DNA of 12,598 bases from Comamonadaceae bacterium (GCA_947458345.1 CANHBU010000017.1:1-12598); one strand, 5' to 3'. Counted from the stretch's first letter, positions 1-7,339 are shown. The notes: generated by a model from the letters alone, not told the origin. Made by a program: numbers and translations.

Positions 1-24
1 GGCAAAGCAGCAAAGGGGAACATC

Positions 25-543
25 ATGCGAAAAAAAGTAATAGATATAGTATTAATTGCTTCCATGACGCTTGGTTTTATCAACAGCTCGCATGCGCAAA
101 AACAAGGTGAAAAAACACTGCTGCAACAGTTAGAAGATGCAGAAGAAAATGAAAAACGAAGAAATCTTCACCAAGGGCAAGCACAGCCTGCGGAGAGGTC
201 TCTTCAGAGGGCGAGAGAAAATGCCAAGTCTGACCCAAGCGCCTGCCCGCAAGGATCAACACGACGGAAAATTGAAGACGTTAAAGAGTTCCTGGTACGT
301 CATGAGGAGTTACAAAAAAAATTTGCCATGTCCCTGGAGCGTTTCACGACAAAAGCGATAGAAAAAAATCCTGCAATTGATGAATTCAATCAATTAATTA
401 AAGAGAGTAATGAGTTGGTTGTTTGGGGAAGGGGCAAGGTCACCGATGGGGCTTGCGGCTCCCCCGCACAAACAGCAGTCATAGGAAAAGCAATAGGCGC
501 GACGAAGATTCTTATTGAAGATTACAGGCGGGTGCTTCAATAG
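25..543 (+). CDS. Small exported protein, AT-rich, function unknown
   Basis: A 172-residue protein that I do not recognise. Residues 1-24 form a classical Sec signal peptide: basic MRKK, a hydrophobic stretch, then SSHA with likely cleavage between A24 and Q25, so the mature protein should be periplasmic or secreted. The rest is charged and mostly helical, rich in Glu, Lys, Arg and Gln (strongest at 29-68), with only two cysteines in the mature part (C74 and C144) that could form a disulfide. The start is well supported: an AGGGGA ribosome-binding site lies five bases before the ATG. Base composition is unlike the rest of the window: bases 361-420 hold 16 G/C out of 60, against 41 of 60 at 1141-1200 in xerD, and ATA and TTA codons are used. 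This points to horizontal acquisition. It converges on xerD. Only 24 bases precede it, so its own neighbours are unknown. Confidence 0.8.
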   Translation: MRKKVIDIVLIASMTLGFINSSHAQKQGEKTLLQQLEDAEENEKRRNLHQGQAQPAERSLQRARENAKSDPSACPQGSTRRKIEDVKEFLVRHEELQKKFAMSLERFTTKAIEKNPAIDEFNQLIKESNELVVWGRGKVTDGACGSPAQTAVIGKAIGATKILIEDYRRVLQ

Positions 544-595
544 AAGTGTCGATTGCCTACCGTACGGCCGCCTCATTGAAGCGACATCGGCAATC
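534..595. repeat. Two interleaved short inverted repeats between convergent genes
   Basis: GCTTCAAT (534-541, including the end of the small exported-protein gene) is complementary to ATTGAAGC (575-582), and GATTGCC (551-557) is complementary to GGCAATC (589-595). TGTCG (547-551) also matches CGACA (582-586). The pairings cross rather than nest, so both stems could form together only as a pseudoknot, or they could alternate. There is no T-run, so this is not a standard terminator. It fills the gap between the convergent stops of the AT-rich gene and xerD. Its role is unknown. Confidence 0.35.
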
Positions 596-608
596 AGAGC
601 CGGGAAAT

Positions 609-1511
609 CTAAGTGCCGCGCGGATGGTGGGCGGCATGCAAGACCTTCAAGCGCTCGCGCGCCACATGGGTGTAGATGGTGGTGGTGGATATATCGGCAT
701 GGCCAAGCAGCATCTGCACAGCGCGCAGGTCTGCGCCGTGGTTGAGCAGGTGCGTGGCAAAGGCATGTCGAAGGGTGTGCGGCGACAGCGGCACGGTGAT
801 ACCCGCCTGCAGCGCATACTTCTTGACCAGCATCCAGAACATCACACGGCTCATGCCCTGGCCGCGCGCGGTGACGAACAAGGCCTCGGTCTGCTGGCCC
901 GCCAGGATGCGAGATCGCGCGCCGGCCAGATAGGCCTGCAAATGCTCGCGGGCCACTGCGCCAAAGGGCACCAAGCGCTCCTTGCTGCCCTTGCCCATGA
1001 TGCGCAGCACGCCCTCGTTGCTGCCAACCTGAAAGGTCTTGAGTCCCACCAACTCGCTCACGCGCAAGCCGCTGGCGTAGATCAACTCAAGCATGGCCTT
1101 GTCACGCAGGCCCAGCGCAGTGTTCAAGTCCGGCGCGGCCAGCAACTCATCGACCTGGGCCTCGCTCAGAGCTTTGGGCAAGCGCACGGCCTGGCGCGCG
1201 GCCAGCAGGCGCAGCGTGGGGTCGCTGCCCACCCGGCCCTCACGCAGGGCCCAGCGAAAAAACCGCTTAAAAACGCTCAGGCGCCGATTGGCCGACGAGG
1301 CGCGCGTGCTGGCGTGACGCGCCGCAAAATAAGCATTGAGATCGGCCTCGGTGCTGGCCTCGATGGCCTGGCCACGCCCGGTCAGCCACTGTCCGTAAGC
1401 GCCGAGGTCGCGCCGGTAAGCGGCCAGGGTGTTAGCCGACAAGCCGTCTTCAAGCCACACAGCGTCAATGAAGACGTCGACCAAGTCCTGTGACGGCACA
1501 TCGGACTTCAC
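609..1511 (-). CDS. xerD: Site-specific tyrosine recombinase XerD
   Basis: XerD acts with XerC at the dif site to resolve chromosome dimers into monomers under FtsK control at the division septum. Counting from the GTG at 1511 (300 residues, close to the usual length of about 300), an N-terminal SAM-like DNA-binding domain spans about 6-92 and the catalytic domain about 110-295. The full catalytic set is visible: R150 (ASGLRVSEL), K174 (GKGSKERLVP), H245 and R248 (SPHTLRHAFATHLL), H271 (LLGH) and nucleophile Y280 (IYTHV). The ending LHAAHHPRGT is typical of XerD rather than XerC or a phage integrase. The frame is open back to an ATG at 1559, but those extra codons run through the terminator of the upstream gene. 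A start at the GTG at 1511, preceded by GAAGG, or at the TTG at 1520, is therefore more likely; the exact start is uncertain. It is transcribed alone, separated by the terminator from the receptor gene upstream. Confidence 0.93.
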   Translation of the reverse strand: MKSDVPSQDLVDVFIDAVWLEDGLSANTLAAYRRDLGAYGQWLTGRGQAIEASTEADLNAYFAARHASTRASSANRRLSVFKRFFRWALREGRVGSDPTLRLLAARQAVRLPKALSEAQVDELLAAPDLNTALGLRDKAMLELIYASGLRVSELVGLKTFQVGSNEGVLRIMGKGSKERLVPFGAVAREHLQAYLAGARSRILAGQQTEALFVTARGQGMSRVMFWMLVKKYALQAGITVPLSPHTLRHAFATHLLNHGADLRAVQMLLGHADISTTTIYTHVARERLKVLHAAHHPRGT

Positions 1512-1525
1512 GGCCTTCAAACCCC

Positions 1526-1552
1526 AAAAAGCCGCTGCGCACCCGCAGCGGC
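1526..1552 (-). terminator. Intrinsic terminator after the Bug receptor gene
   Basis: Read on the minus strand, GCCGCTGCG (1552-1544), a four-base GGTG loop and the perfect complement CGCAGCGGC (1539-1531) are followed at once by TTTTT (1530-1526). This nine-base-pair GC-rich stem plus T-run is a textbook rho-independent terminator. It starts 22 bases after the receptor gene's TGA (1577-1575). It ends transcription of that gene and sits immediately before the likely xerD start, so xerD must have its own promoter or depend on read-through. No T-run follows on the plus strand, so it is one-directional. Confidence 0.88.
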
Positions 1553-1574
1553 TGCCCATCTCATGCGCTCGCGC

Positions 1575-2552
1575 TCACTCAAGCCGCAGCTTGGCGCTGT
1601 CAACCACCTTCTTGTAGACCTCGAACTCGGCCTTCATCTGCTCGGCAAACTGCTCGGGCGTGTTGCCGACAATGAGCGAGCCGGTGTCTTCGATGCGCTT
1701 GCGCGTGGCCGGATCTTCGAGCGCTTTCTTGGTGGCGGCATTGAGCTTGTCGACCACATCCTTGGGCAGGCCCTTGGGGCCGACGATCCCGTAATAGGCC
1801 ATCCGATTGACCGGCTCGAGCCCAACTTCCTTGAAGGTCGGCACATTGGGCAGTACCGCCAACCGCTGCGGCGCCGCCACCACGATCGGCACCAGGCGGC
1901 CTTGCTGGATGAAGGGCAGCGCCGAGGGCAGATTGTCAAAAATGATCTGCACCTGACCGGCCACGGTATCGTTGAGTGCAGGACCAGCGCCGCGGTAGGG
2001 AATGTGGGTGATGAATGTGCCGGTCAGGCTCTTGAACAGTTCGGTCTGCAGGTGTCCGATCCCGCCCGTGCCCGAAGACGAGTAGGAGTACTTGCCCGGG
2101 CTCTTTTTCAGCTCAGCCAGAAAGCCCTTGAAGTCCTTGGCCGGAAAGCTCGGGTGCACCGCAATGATGTTGGGTGTGGCCGCGATGTTGATGACCGGCG
2201 TGAAGTCGGTCAACACGTTGTAAGGCATCTTGGGGTTGATGGCCGGATTGGCCGCCGTAGTCGACACCGTGCCCATGCCCAGCGAATAGCCGTCCGGCGC
2301 CGATTTGGCGGTCTCATTGGCGCCCACCACGCCGCCGCCGCCCGCACGGTTTTCGATCACCACAGTCTGACCCAGGGCCCGGCCCAGCGGCTCGGAGATC
2401 ACGCGGGCAATGATGTCGGTGGTGCCGCCCGGGGCAAAGGGCACCTGCAGCTTGATCGGTTTGTTCGGGTAAGGCTGAGCCAAGGCGGCTCCCGACAGGC
2501 AGAGCAAGGACAGGGATGAAAAAGCCGCAAGAGCCGGGCGACGACGAATCAT
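1575..2552 (-). CDS. Bug/TctC-family periplasmic solute-binding protein
   Basis: A 325-residue tripartite-tricarboxylate-transporter-type receptor (Bug family, TctC-like), a class greatly expanded in Burkholderiales. Members bind carboxylates and similar small molecules in the periplasm, either for a TctAB permease or as a sensor input. Residues 1-25 are a signal peptide (MIRRR, a hydrophobic core, then ALA before Q26). Family landmarks are YPNKPIKL (29-35), [14 protein letters not shown] (37-50), [14 protein letters not shown] (65-78), APDGYSL (85-91), [11 protein letters not shown] (158-168), [11 protein letters not shown] (183-193) and [12 protein letters not shown] (234-245). The frame extends upstream, but the ATG at 2552 is chosen because it begins the signal peptide and has GAGGA about nine bases before it. 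No tctA or tctB partner lies in the window, so it is an orphan receptor. It faces a divergent AEC carrier and ends at a strong terminator. The ligand cannot be read from the sequence. Confidence 0.92.
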   Translation of the reverse strand: MIRRRPALAAFSSLSLLCLSGAALAQPYPNKPIKLQVPFAPGGTTDIIARVISEPLGRALGQTVVIENRAGGGGVVGANETAKSAPDGYSLGMGTVSTTAANPAINPKMPYNVLTDFTPVINIAATPNIIAVHPSFPAKDFKGFLAELKKSPGKYSYSSSGTGGIGHLQTELFKSLTGTFITHIPYRGAGPALNDTVAGQVQIIFDNLPSALPFIQQGRLVPIVVAAPQRLAVLPNVPTFKEVGLEPVNRMAYYGIVGPKGLPKDVVDKLNAATKKALEDPATRKRIEDTGSLIVGNTPEQFAEQMKAEFEVYKKVVDSAKLRLE

Positions 2553-2671
2553 GATGGGAGGTCCTCTCTGCGCACGCTGGCGCTGGGTTTCAAGTAAGGC
2601 GGAGATATTAATTGACGAGGGCCGCCCTAGCATCAGGAGAACCCCGCACCGCCAGAGGTTATTCTCGCGCT

Positions 2672-3580
2672 GTGAACGCATTCGAACTGCTGCTGCCGGA
2701 TTTCTCGCTGATCGCGCTGGGCTATCTGGTCTGCCGATACACCCCCCTTGACCGCACGCTTTGGGAGCAGGTCGACCGCTTGGTCTACTTTCTGCTCTTT
2801 CCGCTGCTGCTGTTTCACTCCATCGTCAAAAGCCCACTGAACCTGGGCAACACCTCGGGGCTGATCGCAGGCGCACTGATGCTGGCGGCCATCGGCGTGG
2901 GGCTGAGCTACGCATTGCCCCACCTGCCCTGGATCGGGCGGCACATCGACCGGCGCGAGCATGCGGCTTGCGCGCAGATCGGCTTTCGCTTCAACTCCTT
3001 TATCGGTCTGGCGCTGGCCGAGCGTCTGGCTGGCGCGCAGGGGCTGCTGCTCATTGCGGTGCTCATCGGCGTGTGCGTGCCCATCTTCAACACCGCAGCG
3101 GTGTGGCCGATGGCGCGGCAGTCGCAGCGCCACTTCGGCCGTGAATTGCTGCGCAACCCGCTCATCCTTGCAACGGCCAGCGCACTGCTGGCCAATCTGA
3201 TGGGCCTGCGCCTGCCGGCCAGCGTCGAGCCTGCGGTCAGCCGAATCGGCGCGGCATCACTGACGCTGGGCCTGATGGCCGCAGGCGCAGGCATGCAGTT
3301 TTCGTCACTGGCGCGTGCCAAAGTGCTGGGCCTGAGCCTGATTGCGATCAAGCACCTGCTGCTGCCACTGGCCGCTTTCGCCCTGACGCGCCTGCTCGGA
3401 CTCGAGCCGACCGAGGCCTTGGTGCTGATGGCTTTTTCGGGCCTGCCCACCGCCTCGAGCGCCTACGTGCTGGCCGCCCGCATGGGCTACGACGGCGCCA
3501 TCGTCGCCGCTCTGGTCACCGCCTCGGTGCTGATGGGACTGGTCAGCCTGCCCCTGGCCATGGCGCTGGCCGGACGATAA
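2672..3580 (+). CDS. AEC-family transporter (auxin efflux carrier type)
   Basis: A 302-residue inner-membrane carrier of the AEC family, whose bacterial members move malate, malonate, lactate, aspartate and related solutes. About ten hydrophobic segments are visible, for example 5-21, 37-51, 63-82, 105-117, 123-142, 164-178, 194-208, 216-242, 246-268 and 275-299. Typical features are the opening [30 protein letters not shown] (162-175) and the C-terminal [21 protein letters not shown] (255-275). The open frame reaches back to a TTG at 2612, but the GTG at 2672 is preferred because it starts just before the first membrane helix. No good ribosome-binding site sits there: AGAGG is 13 bases upstream. 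It is divergent from the Bug receptor across 119 bases and convergent with the ABC operon. The direction of transport and the substrate are unknown; carboxylate transport is inferred from the family and the neighbour. Confidence 0.85.
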   Translation: MNAFELLLPDFSLIALGYLVCRYTPLDRTLWEQVDRLVYFLLFPLLLFHSIVKSPLNLGNTSGLIAGALMLAAIGVGLSYALPHLPWIGRHIDRREHAACAQIGFRFNSFIGLALAERLAGAQGLLLIAVLIGVCVPIFNTAAVWPMARQSQRHFGRELLRNPLILATASALLANLMGLRLPASVEPAVSRIGAASLTLGLMAAGAGMQFSSLARAKVLGLSLIAIKHLLLPLAAFALTRLLGLEPTEALVLMAFSGLPTASSAYVLAARMGYDGAIVAALVTASVLMGLVSLPLAMALAGR

Positions 3581-3603
3581 AGCGGCTCTGATCAAGCGCG
3601 CCC

Positions 3604-3633
3604 TGCGATCGCGAACCGCCGCCCGCCATCGCA
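3604..3633. other. Weak stem in the AEC/ABC convergent gap
   Basis: Within the 119-base gap between the convergent AEC and ABC-ATPase genes, TGCGAT (3604-3609) and ATCGCA (3628-3633) can pair around an 18-base loop. There is no T-run on either side. It is the only candidate I see for ending either transcript, and it is weak. No gene is apparent in the gap. Confidence 0.2.
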
Positions 3634-3699
3634 AATGCCCTGCCCTTCACCGCGGGTACCTTTCCCCGTCACCACGATGTGCGAAGCGATTCACCGGGC

Positions 3700-4449
3700 T
3701 TATTGAAGCGACGACAGGAACTGTTTGAGCTCGGGCGTCTGCGGCCGGGTAAACAGGTCCTCGGGCGCGCCTTGCTCGTGCACCAGCCCCTGGTGCATGA
3801 AGATCACACGGTCGCTGACCTTGCGGGCAAAGTTCATCTCGTGGGTGACCATGAGCAAGGTCATGCCCTCCTGGGCCAGCGACTCGACCACGGCCAGCAC
3901 CTCGCCGACGAGTTCCGGGTCAAGCGCCGAGGTGATTTCATCGCACAGCAAGATGCTCGGTGACATGGCCAGCGCGCGAGCAATCGCCACGCGCTGCTGC
4001 TGCCCGCCCGAGAGCTGGTCAGGATAGGCGTCAAATTTATCGGCCAGGCCGACCCGAGCGAGCAGGCGGCGGGCGGTCTCGTTGGTCTGCGTATCGCTCA
4101 GTTGCTTGACCAGTCCAGGGGCCAGCTTGATGTTGCGGCCCACACTCAGATGCCCAAACAGATTGAAGGACTGAAAAATCATGCCCACCTGCTGGCGCAA
4201 AGCGCGCATCGCAGCCGGGTTCTGGTGGGCCAGGGGCTGACCCTGCACCTTCAAGCTGCCTTGCTCAAAGGTTTCGAGCCCGTTGATGCAACGCAGCAAG
4301 GTGCTCTTGCCCGAGCCGCTTTTGCCAATGATGGCGATCACCTCACCGGGCTGAACCGTCAGGTCGATGCCCTTGAGCACCTCGTTGGGGCCGAAAGACT
4401 TGCGCAGGGCCTCAATGGCGATCGCCGGCGTATCAGGAGCGTTTGGCAT
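3700..4449 (-). CDS. Polar amino acid ABC transporter, ATP-binding protein (GlnQ type)
   Basis: The cytoplasmic ATPase that drives the importer encoded just upstream. Counting 249 residues from the ATG at 4449: Walker [10 protein letters not shown] (42-50), Q-loop Q93 (MIFQSFNLF), ABC signature LSGGQQQRV (146-154), Walker B ILLCDE with catalytic E171, D-loop SALD (174-177) and switch histidine H203 (VTHEMNFA). The MIFQSFNLF and THEMNFA wording is characteristic of the polar-amino-acid (GlnQ/HisP/ArtP) group. The frame is open to 4476. Starting at 4449 gives the usual short leader before [12 protein letters not shown] and overlaps the permease gene by 17 bases; the alternative start would overlap more. 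It is the last gene of the operon; no clear terminator follows. Confidence 0.92.
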   Translation of the reverse strand: MPNAPDTPAIAIEALRKSFGPNEVLKGIDLTVQPGEVIAIIGKSGSGKSTLLRCINGLETFEQGSLKVQGQPLAHQNPAAMRALRQQVGMIFQSFNLFGHLSVGRNIKLAPGLVKQLSDTQTNETARRLLARVGLADKFDAYPDQLSGGQQQRVAIARALAMSPSILLCDEITSALDPELVGEVLAVVESLAQEGMTLLMVTHEMNFARKVSDRVIFMHQGLVHEQGAPEDLFTRPQTPELKQFLSSLQ

Positions 4450-5086
4450 GGAGACGACTTTCGAGCGAGCGTGCATACAGGCTGATCGGATAGCAAATCA
4501 AAAAATAAAGCAGGGCCACGCAGCTGTAAACCAAAAACGGCTTGAAGGTGGCATTGGTGATCAGAGTGCCGGCCTTGGTTAGCTCGACAAAGCCGATGAC
4601 CGATGCGAGCGCCGTGCCCTTGACCACCTGCACCAAGAAACCCACGGTGGGCGCCACCGCAATGCGGGCCGCCTGCGGAAACACCACATAACGCAGCTGC
4701 TCGGTAAAGCTCAGCGCCAGGCTTTGCGCAGCCTCCCACTGGCCCTTGGGCACGGCGCGCACGCAGCCGTGCCAGATTTCGGTCAGGAAGGCGCTGCTGT
4801 AGAGCGTCAGCGCCACCGCTGCAGACGTCCAGGCCGAGGTTTCGATGCCCAGCAGGGCCATGCCAAAGTAGGCCAGAAAAAGCTGCATGAGCAAGGGCGT
4901 GCCCTGAAACAGCTGCACATAGGCGGCCACCGCCTGTTGCAGCACAAGGCTGGGCGTGGTGCGCGCCACCAGCAAGGCCAGGCCCACCAGACCACCGCCT
5001 AAAAACGCAATGAGCGAGAGCACCACGGTCCAGCGCGCAGCCAGCAGCAAGTTGCTGACGATATCCCAGAGGGAAAACTCAACCAC
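4433..5086 (-). CDS. Polar amino acid ABC transporter, permease (second)
   Basis: One of two HisM/HisQ-type inner-membrane subunits of the importer. It has 217 residues from the GTG at 5086, with about five hydrophobic segments (8-40, 50-80, 86-104, 142-167, 184-204). [11 protein letters not shown] (60-70) matches the family's R-G-T-P-x-L region. The cytoplasmic EAA loop that docks on the ATPase is at about 114-139 ([26 protein letters not shown]). The frame can be extended to a TTG at 5104, but the GTG has GGGAGG four bases upstream, embedded in the end of the preceding permease gene. The two genes overlap by eight bases, which suggests translational coupling. Confidence 0.9.
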   Translation of the reverse strand: MVEFSLWDIVSNLLLAARWTVVLSLIAFLGGGLVGLALLVARTTPSLVLQQAVAAYVQLFQGTPLLMQLFLAYFGMALLGIETSAWTSAAVALTLYSSAFLTEIWHGCVRAVPKGQWEAAQSLALSFTEQLRYVVFPQAARIAVAPTVGFLVQVVKGTALASVIGFVELTKAGTLITNATFKPFLVYSCVALLYFLICYPISLYARSLESRLHAKRS

Positions 5087-5750
5087 GGCGCCTCCCGAAC
5101 ACAAAGCGCTGGCCCAGCCAGTTCAAAACGGCGCGGGTGACCATGGACAGCGCCAGGTAGATGACGGTGGCCACAATGAAGGCCTCGAAGGCGCGGAAGT
5201 TGCGGCTTTGAATCAGGTTGGCCGCAAAGCTCAGCTCCTCGGTGGAGATCTGCCCGCAGACGGCCGAGCCGAGCATCACGATGATGATTTGGCTCACCAG
5301 CGCCGGCCAGATGCGCTGCAGTGCCGGCGGCAGCACCACCCAGACAAAGGTCTGCAGACGCGAAAGCGCCAGACTGACCGCCGCCTCAATTTGCCCGATC
5401 GGTGTGGCCTGTATGCCAGCGCGCACGATCTCGGCCGAGTAGGCGCCCAAATTGATCACCATAGCGATCACCGACGACCACTCGGGGCTCAGGCGCAGGC
5501 CCAGGGCCGGCAGACCAAAGAAAATGAAAAACAGCTGGATGATGAAGGGCGTGTTGCGGATGAGCTCCACATAGGTGGCCACCGCCGGGCGGCTCCAGGC
5601 TGGCCCTTCGGTGCGCACCCAGGCACAGGCGATGCCGAGCAAGACGCCCAGCACCGCCGAGACGGCCGTCAGCCCCAAGGTCCAGGCCACGCCCTTGAGC
5701 AACAAGGGCCATTGGCTCAGGACCGAGACGAAGTCGAGCTCAATGCTCAT
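5079..5750 (-). CDS. Polar amino acid ABC transporter, permease (first)
   Basis: A 223-residue HisM/HisQ-type inner-membrane subunit. Hydrophobic segments lie at about 17-44, 68-88, 93-105, 144-164 and 189-210. Family motifs are VELIRNTPFIIQLFF (61-75), AYSAEIVRAGIQATPIGQIEAA (103-124) containing the EAA docking loop, and SLALSRLQTFVWVVLPPALQR (126-146). The short N-terminal lead before the first helix is typical. The ATG at 5750 lies 15 bases after the receptor gene's stop and has only a weak GAGCGG upstream, consistent with coupled translation. The downstream permease starts inside its last codons. It is divergent enough from the second permease that the two should form a heterodimer. Confidence 0.9.
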   Translation of the reverse strand: MSIELDFVSVLSQWPLLLKGVAWTLGLTAVSAVLGVLLGIACAWVRTEGPAWSRPAVATYVELIRNTPFIIQLFFIFFGLPALGLRLSPEWSSVIAMVINLGAYSAEIVRAGIQATPIGQIEAAVSLALSRLQTFVWVVLPPALQRIWPALVSQIIIVMLGSAVCGQISTEELSFAANLIQSRNFRAFEAFIVATVIYLALSMVTRAVLNWLGQRFVFGRRRG

Positions 5751-5765
5751 CGCCGCTCAGGGCTC

Positions 5766-6560
5766 TCAATCGGGGAGCTGTCCGGCCGGGCGGCCGAGCC
5801 ACTTTTGAGCCATCTTGTCGATGTCACCGGCCTTCTTGCCTTCGGCAATGATGGCATTGACGCGGGTGCGCAAGGCATCCTCACCCTTGGCCACGCCGAT
5901 GAAGTTGGGGCTGTCTTTGAGCAGCAGCTTGTACTCGGCGTTGAGCTGCGGGTTGCGCTGCATCATCACGCCGGCCACCGATGCGCCGGTGGCCAAAAGC
6001 TGGGTCTGGCCCGAAACAAAGGCCGAGACGGTGGCATTGTTGTCCTCGAAACGCTTGAGGTCCGCGCCTGCGGGCGCCACCTTGGTGAGCTCCTGGTCTT
6101 CAATGGCGCCGCGGGTCACGGCCACCGTCTTGCCGGCCAGGTCGGCCATGGACTTGACGCTCAGTGTCTTGGCGCCATAGATGGCCTGGAAAAACGGCGA
6201 GTAGGCGGCGGTAAAGTCGATCACCTTCTCGCGCTCGGCGTTCTTGCCCAGGGTGGAGATGACCAGGTCGGCCTTCTTGGTCTGCAAATAAGGAATGCGG
6301 TTGGCGCTGGTGACGGGCACCAACTCGATCTTCACGCCCATCTTGGCTGCAATGTAGTTGGCCATGTCCACATCCAGGCCTTGCGGCTTGAGATCGATGC
6401 CGACAAAGCCATAGGGCGGAAAGTCGGTCGGGACCGCGATCTTGATCAACTTGGTCTTCTGGATGTTGTCCATCGCAGACTGGGCCAGTGCAGCGCTGCT
6501 GGCGCACACTAGAGCGCCAGCAGAGGCTGCGGCAAGAAGGGCACGTTTGGTCAGGGTCAT
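5766..6560 (-). CDS. Amino acid ABC transporter, periplasmic substrate-binding protein
   Basis: A 264-residue family-3 solute receptor (SBP_bac_3). Residues 1-26 are a signal peptide (basic TKR, alanine-rich core, ALA before Q27). The mature part starts with LIKIAVPTDFPPYGFV (38-53) and GLDVDMANYIAAKMG (61-75). R110 in NAEREKVIDFTAAY aligns with the arginine that binds the ligand alpha-carboxylate in HisJ/GlnH. The aspartate that normally holds the alpha-ammonium group (the ADSP/TDNP region) appears to be G192 in LLATGASVAGVM. That is unusual and hints at a ligand other than a standard L-amino acid. The start is firm: AGGAG lies seven bases upstream, and the ATG overlaps the regulator's stop as ATGA. 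The substrate is unknown. Confidence 0.9.
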   Translation of the reverse strand: MTLTKRALLAAASAGALVCASSAALAQSAMDNIQKTKLIKIAVPTDFPPYGFVGIDLKPQGLDVDMANYIAAKMGVKIELVPVTSANRIPYLQTKKADLVISTLGKNAEREKVIDFTAAYSPFFQAIYGAKTLSVKSMADLAGKTVAVTRGAIEDQELTKVAPAGADLKRFEDNNATVSAFVSGQTQLLATGASVAGVMMQRNPQLNAEYKLLLKDSPNFIGVAKGEDALRTRVNAIIAEGKKAGDIDKMAQKWLGRPAGQLPD

Positions 6561-7306
6561 AGCAAAGCTCCTAGGTAGGTCGATGAAGTGGGGGATGGGG
6601 TCCGTGCGCCTCCGGCAGGAGCGGCAGGAGTGGCTTGCGGGCGGGGCTGCAGGGGCGCGAGCGCCTGGCGCAACTCGGCCAGCGGATCGGCCGGCGCAGC
6701 CTGCAAGGCCGCCTGCACCTGGCCGATGTGCTCGGCCATGAGCTGTTCGGCGCGCTCTTTGTCACCACGCTCAAGCGCCTGCACGATCTCAATGTGTTCC
6801 TGGCACGACTGGTCAGCGTCGTGGCTGGACTGGTAGAGCATGGCAATCAGGGTGGTGCGGGCGGTGAAATCGCGCAGGGTGTCGGCCAGCAACTGGTTGC
6901 CCAGGCATTCGGCCAGGCACACATGAAACTCGCCGAGCAGGTAGCTGCGCCGGCCGATATCGTCTTGCTTGAGCGCGGCTTTTTCCTGCGCAATGTGCTG
7001 CTTCAGACGCCGCAGCGTCGTCTTGTCCATGGTCGCGGCACTGCGGATCAGGCCGGTCTCAATGACCCGCCGCGCCTCGAAGGCTTCGCGCGCTTCGCTC
7101 TGCGACGGCTGCACCACAAACCAGCCCCGGCGCGAGCTCACCTGCACGATGCCGCGCGCGGCCAGTTGCATCAGGGCCTCACGCACCAAGGTTCGGCTGC
7201 AATCGAACAAGATCGAAAGCGTCTGCTCGCCCAGACGGGTTCCCGGCGTGATCTTGCGCGCCAAAATGGCTTGCACAATCCGGTCGGCGATTTGTTTGGA
7301 GTTCAC
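6557..7306 (-). CDS. GntR-family (FadR/FCD subgroup) transcriptional regulator
   Basis: A DNA-binding regulator, probably local to the ABC operon it heads. From the GTG at 7306 (249 residues), the winged helix-turn-helix is at 3-67, with the signature SRTLVREALMQLAARGIV (37-54) and wing RRGWFVVQP (59-67). The helical FCD ligand domain is at about 75-200, with candidate metal-binding histidines H128 (GEFHVCLAECLGN), H171 (EHIEIVQAL) and H193 (EHIGQV). Residues 205-249 form a Pro/Ala-rich tail beyond the usual FCD end. The open frame reaches a TTG at 7411, but that extension crosses the putative promoter and operators; the GTG with AAGGA 11 bases upstream fits the family's N-terminus. Its stop shares ATGA with the receptor start, so regulator and transporter are co-expressed. 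FCD proteins often bind an organic acid and repress their own operon; that role is inferred here. Confidence 0.9.
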   Translation of the reverse strand: MNSKQIADRIVQAILARKITPGTRLGEQTLSILFDCSRTLVREALMQLAARGIVQVSSRRGWFVVQPSQSEAREAFEARRVIETGLIRSAATMDKTTLRRLKQHIAQEKAALKQDDIGRRSYLLGEFHVCLAECLGNQLLADTLRDFTARTTLIAMLYQSSHDADQSCQEHIEIVQALERGDKERAEQLMAEHIGQVQAALQAAPADPLAELRQALAPLQPRPQATPAAPAGGARTPSPTSSTYLGALL

Positions 7307-7339
7307 GGCGGTGCGGGTCCTTGCCTGCAATCTAGCCAG

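Noticed and set aside
546..1493. 315-codon plus-strand frame opposite xerD
   Set aside because: Antisense to a complete XerD with all catalytic residues; the composition is Gln/His/Ala-rich shadow.
609..1511. Integrase of a mobile element next to the AT-rich gene
   Set aside because: Length, the ADLRAVQMLLGHADISTT region and the HHPR ending identify the housekeeping XerD, and its GC content matches the chromosome. It is not evidence for an island by itself.
2605..2610. TAATAT on the minus strand as the -10 box of the Bug receptor gene
   Set aside because: Good -10 match, but the best -35-like sequence (CTGATG, 2636-2631) is about 20 bases away. Plausible but too weak to list as a feature.
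2612..2617. TTGACG as the -35 box of the AEC gene
   Set aside because: No -10-like hexamer occurs at 16-18 bases. The nearest AT-rich boxes are at the wrong distance, so the perfect-looking -35 is probably chance.
4956..6512. Long open frame (518 codons) on the plus strand opposite the ABC permease and receptor genes
   Set aside because: It is antisense to three clear genes. The predicted protein is His/Gln/Gly/Arg-rich with no domain, as expected when GC-rich codon bias keeps the opposite strand free of stops.
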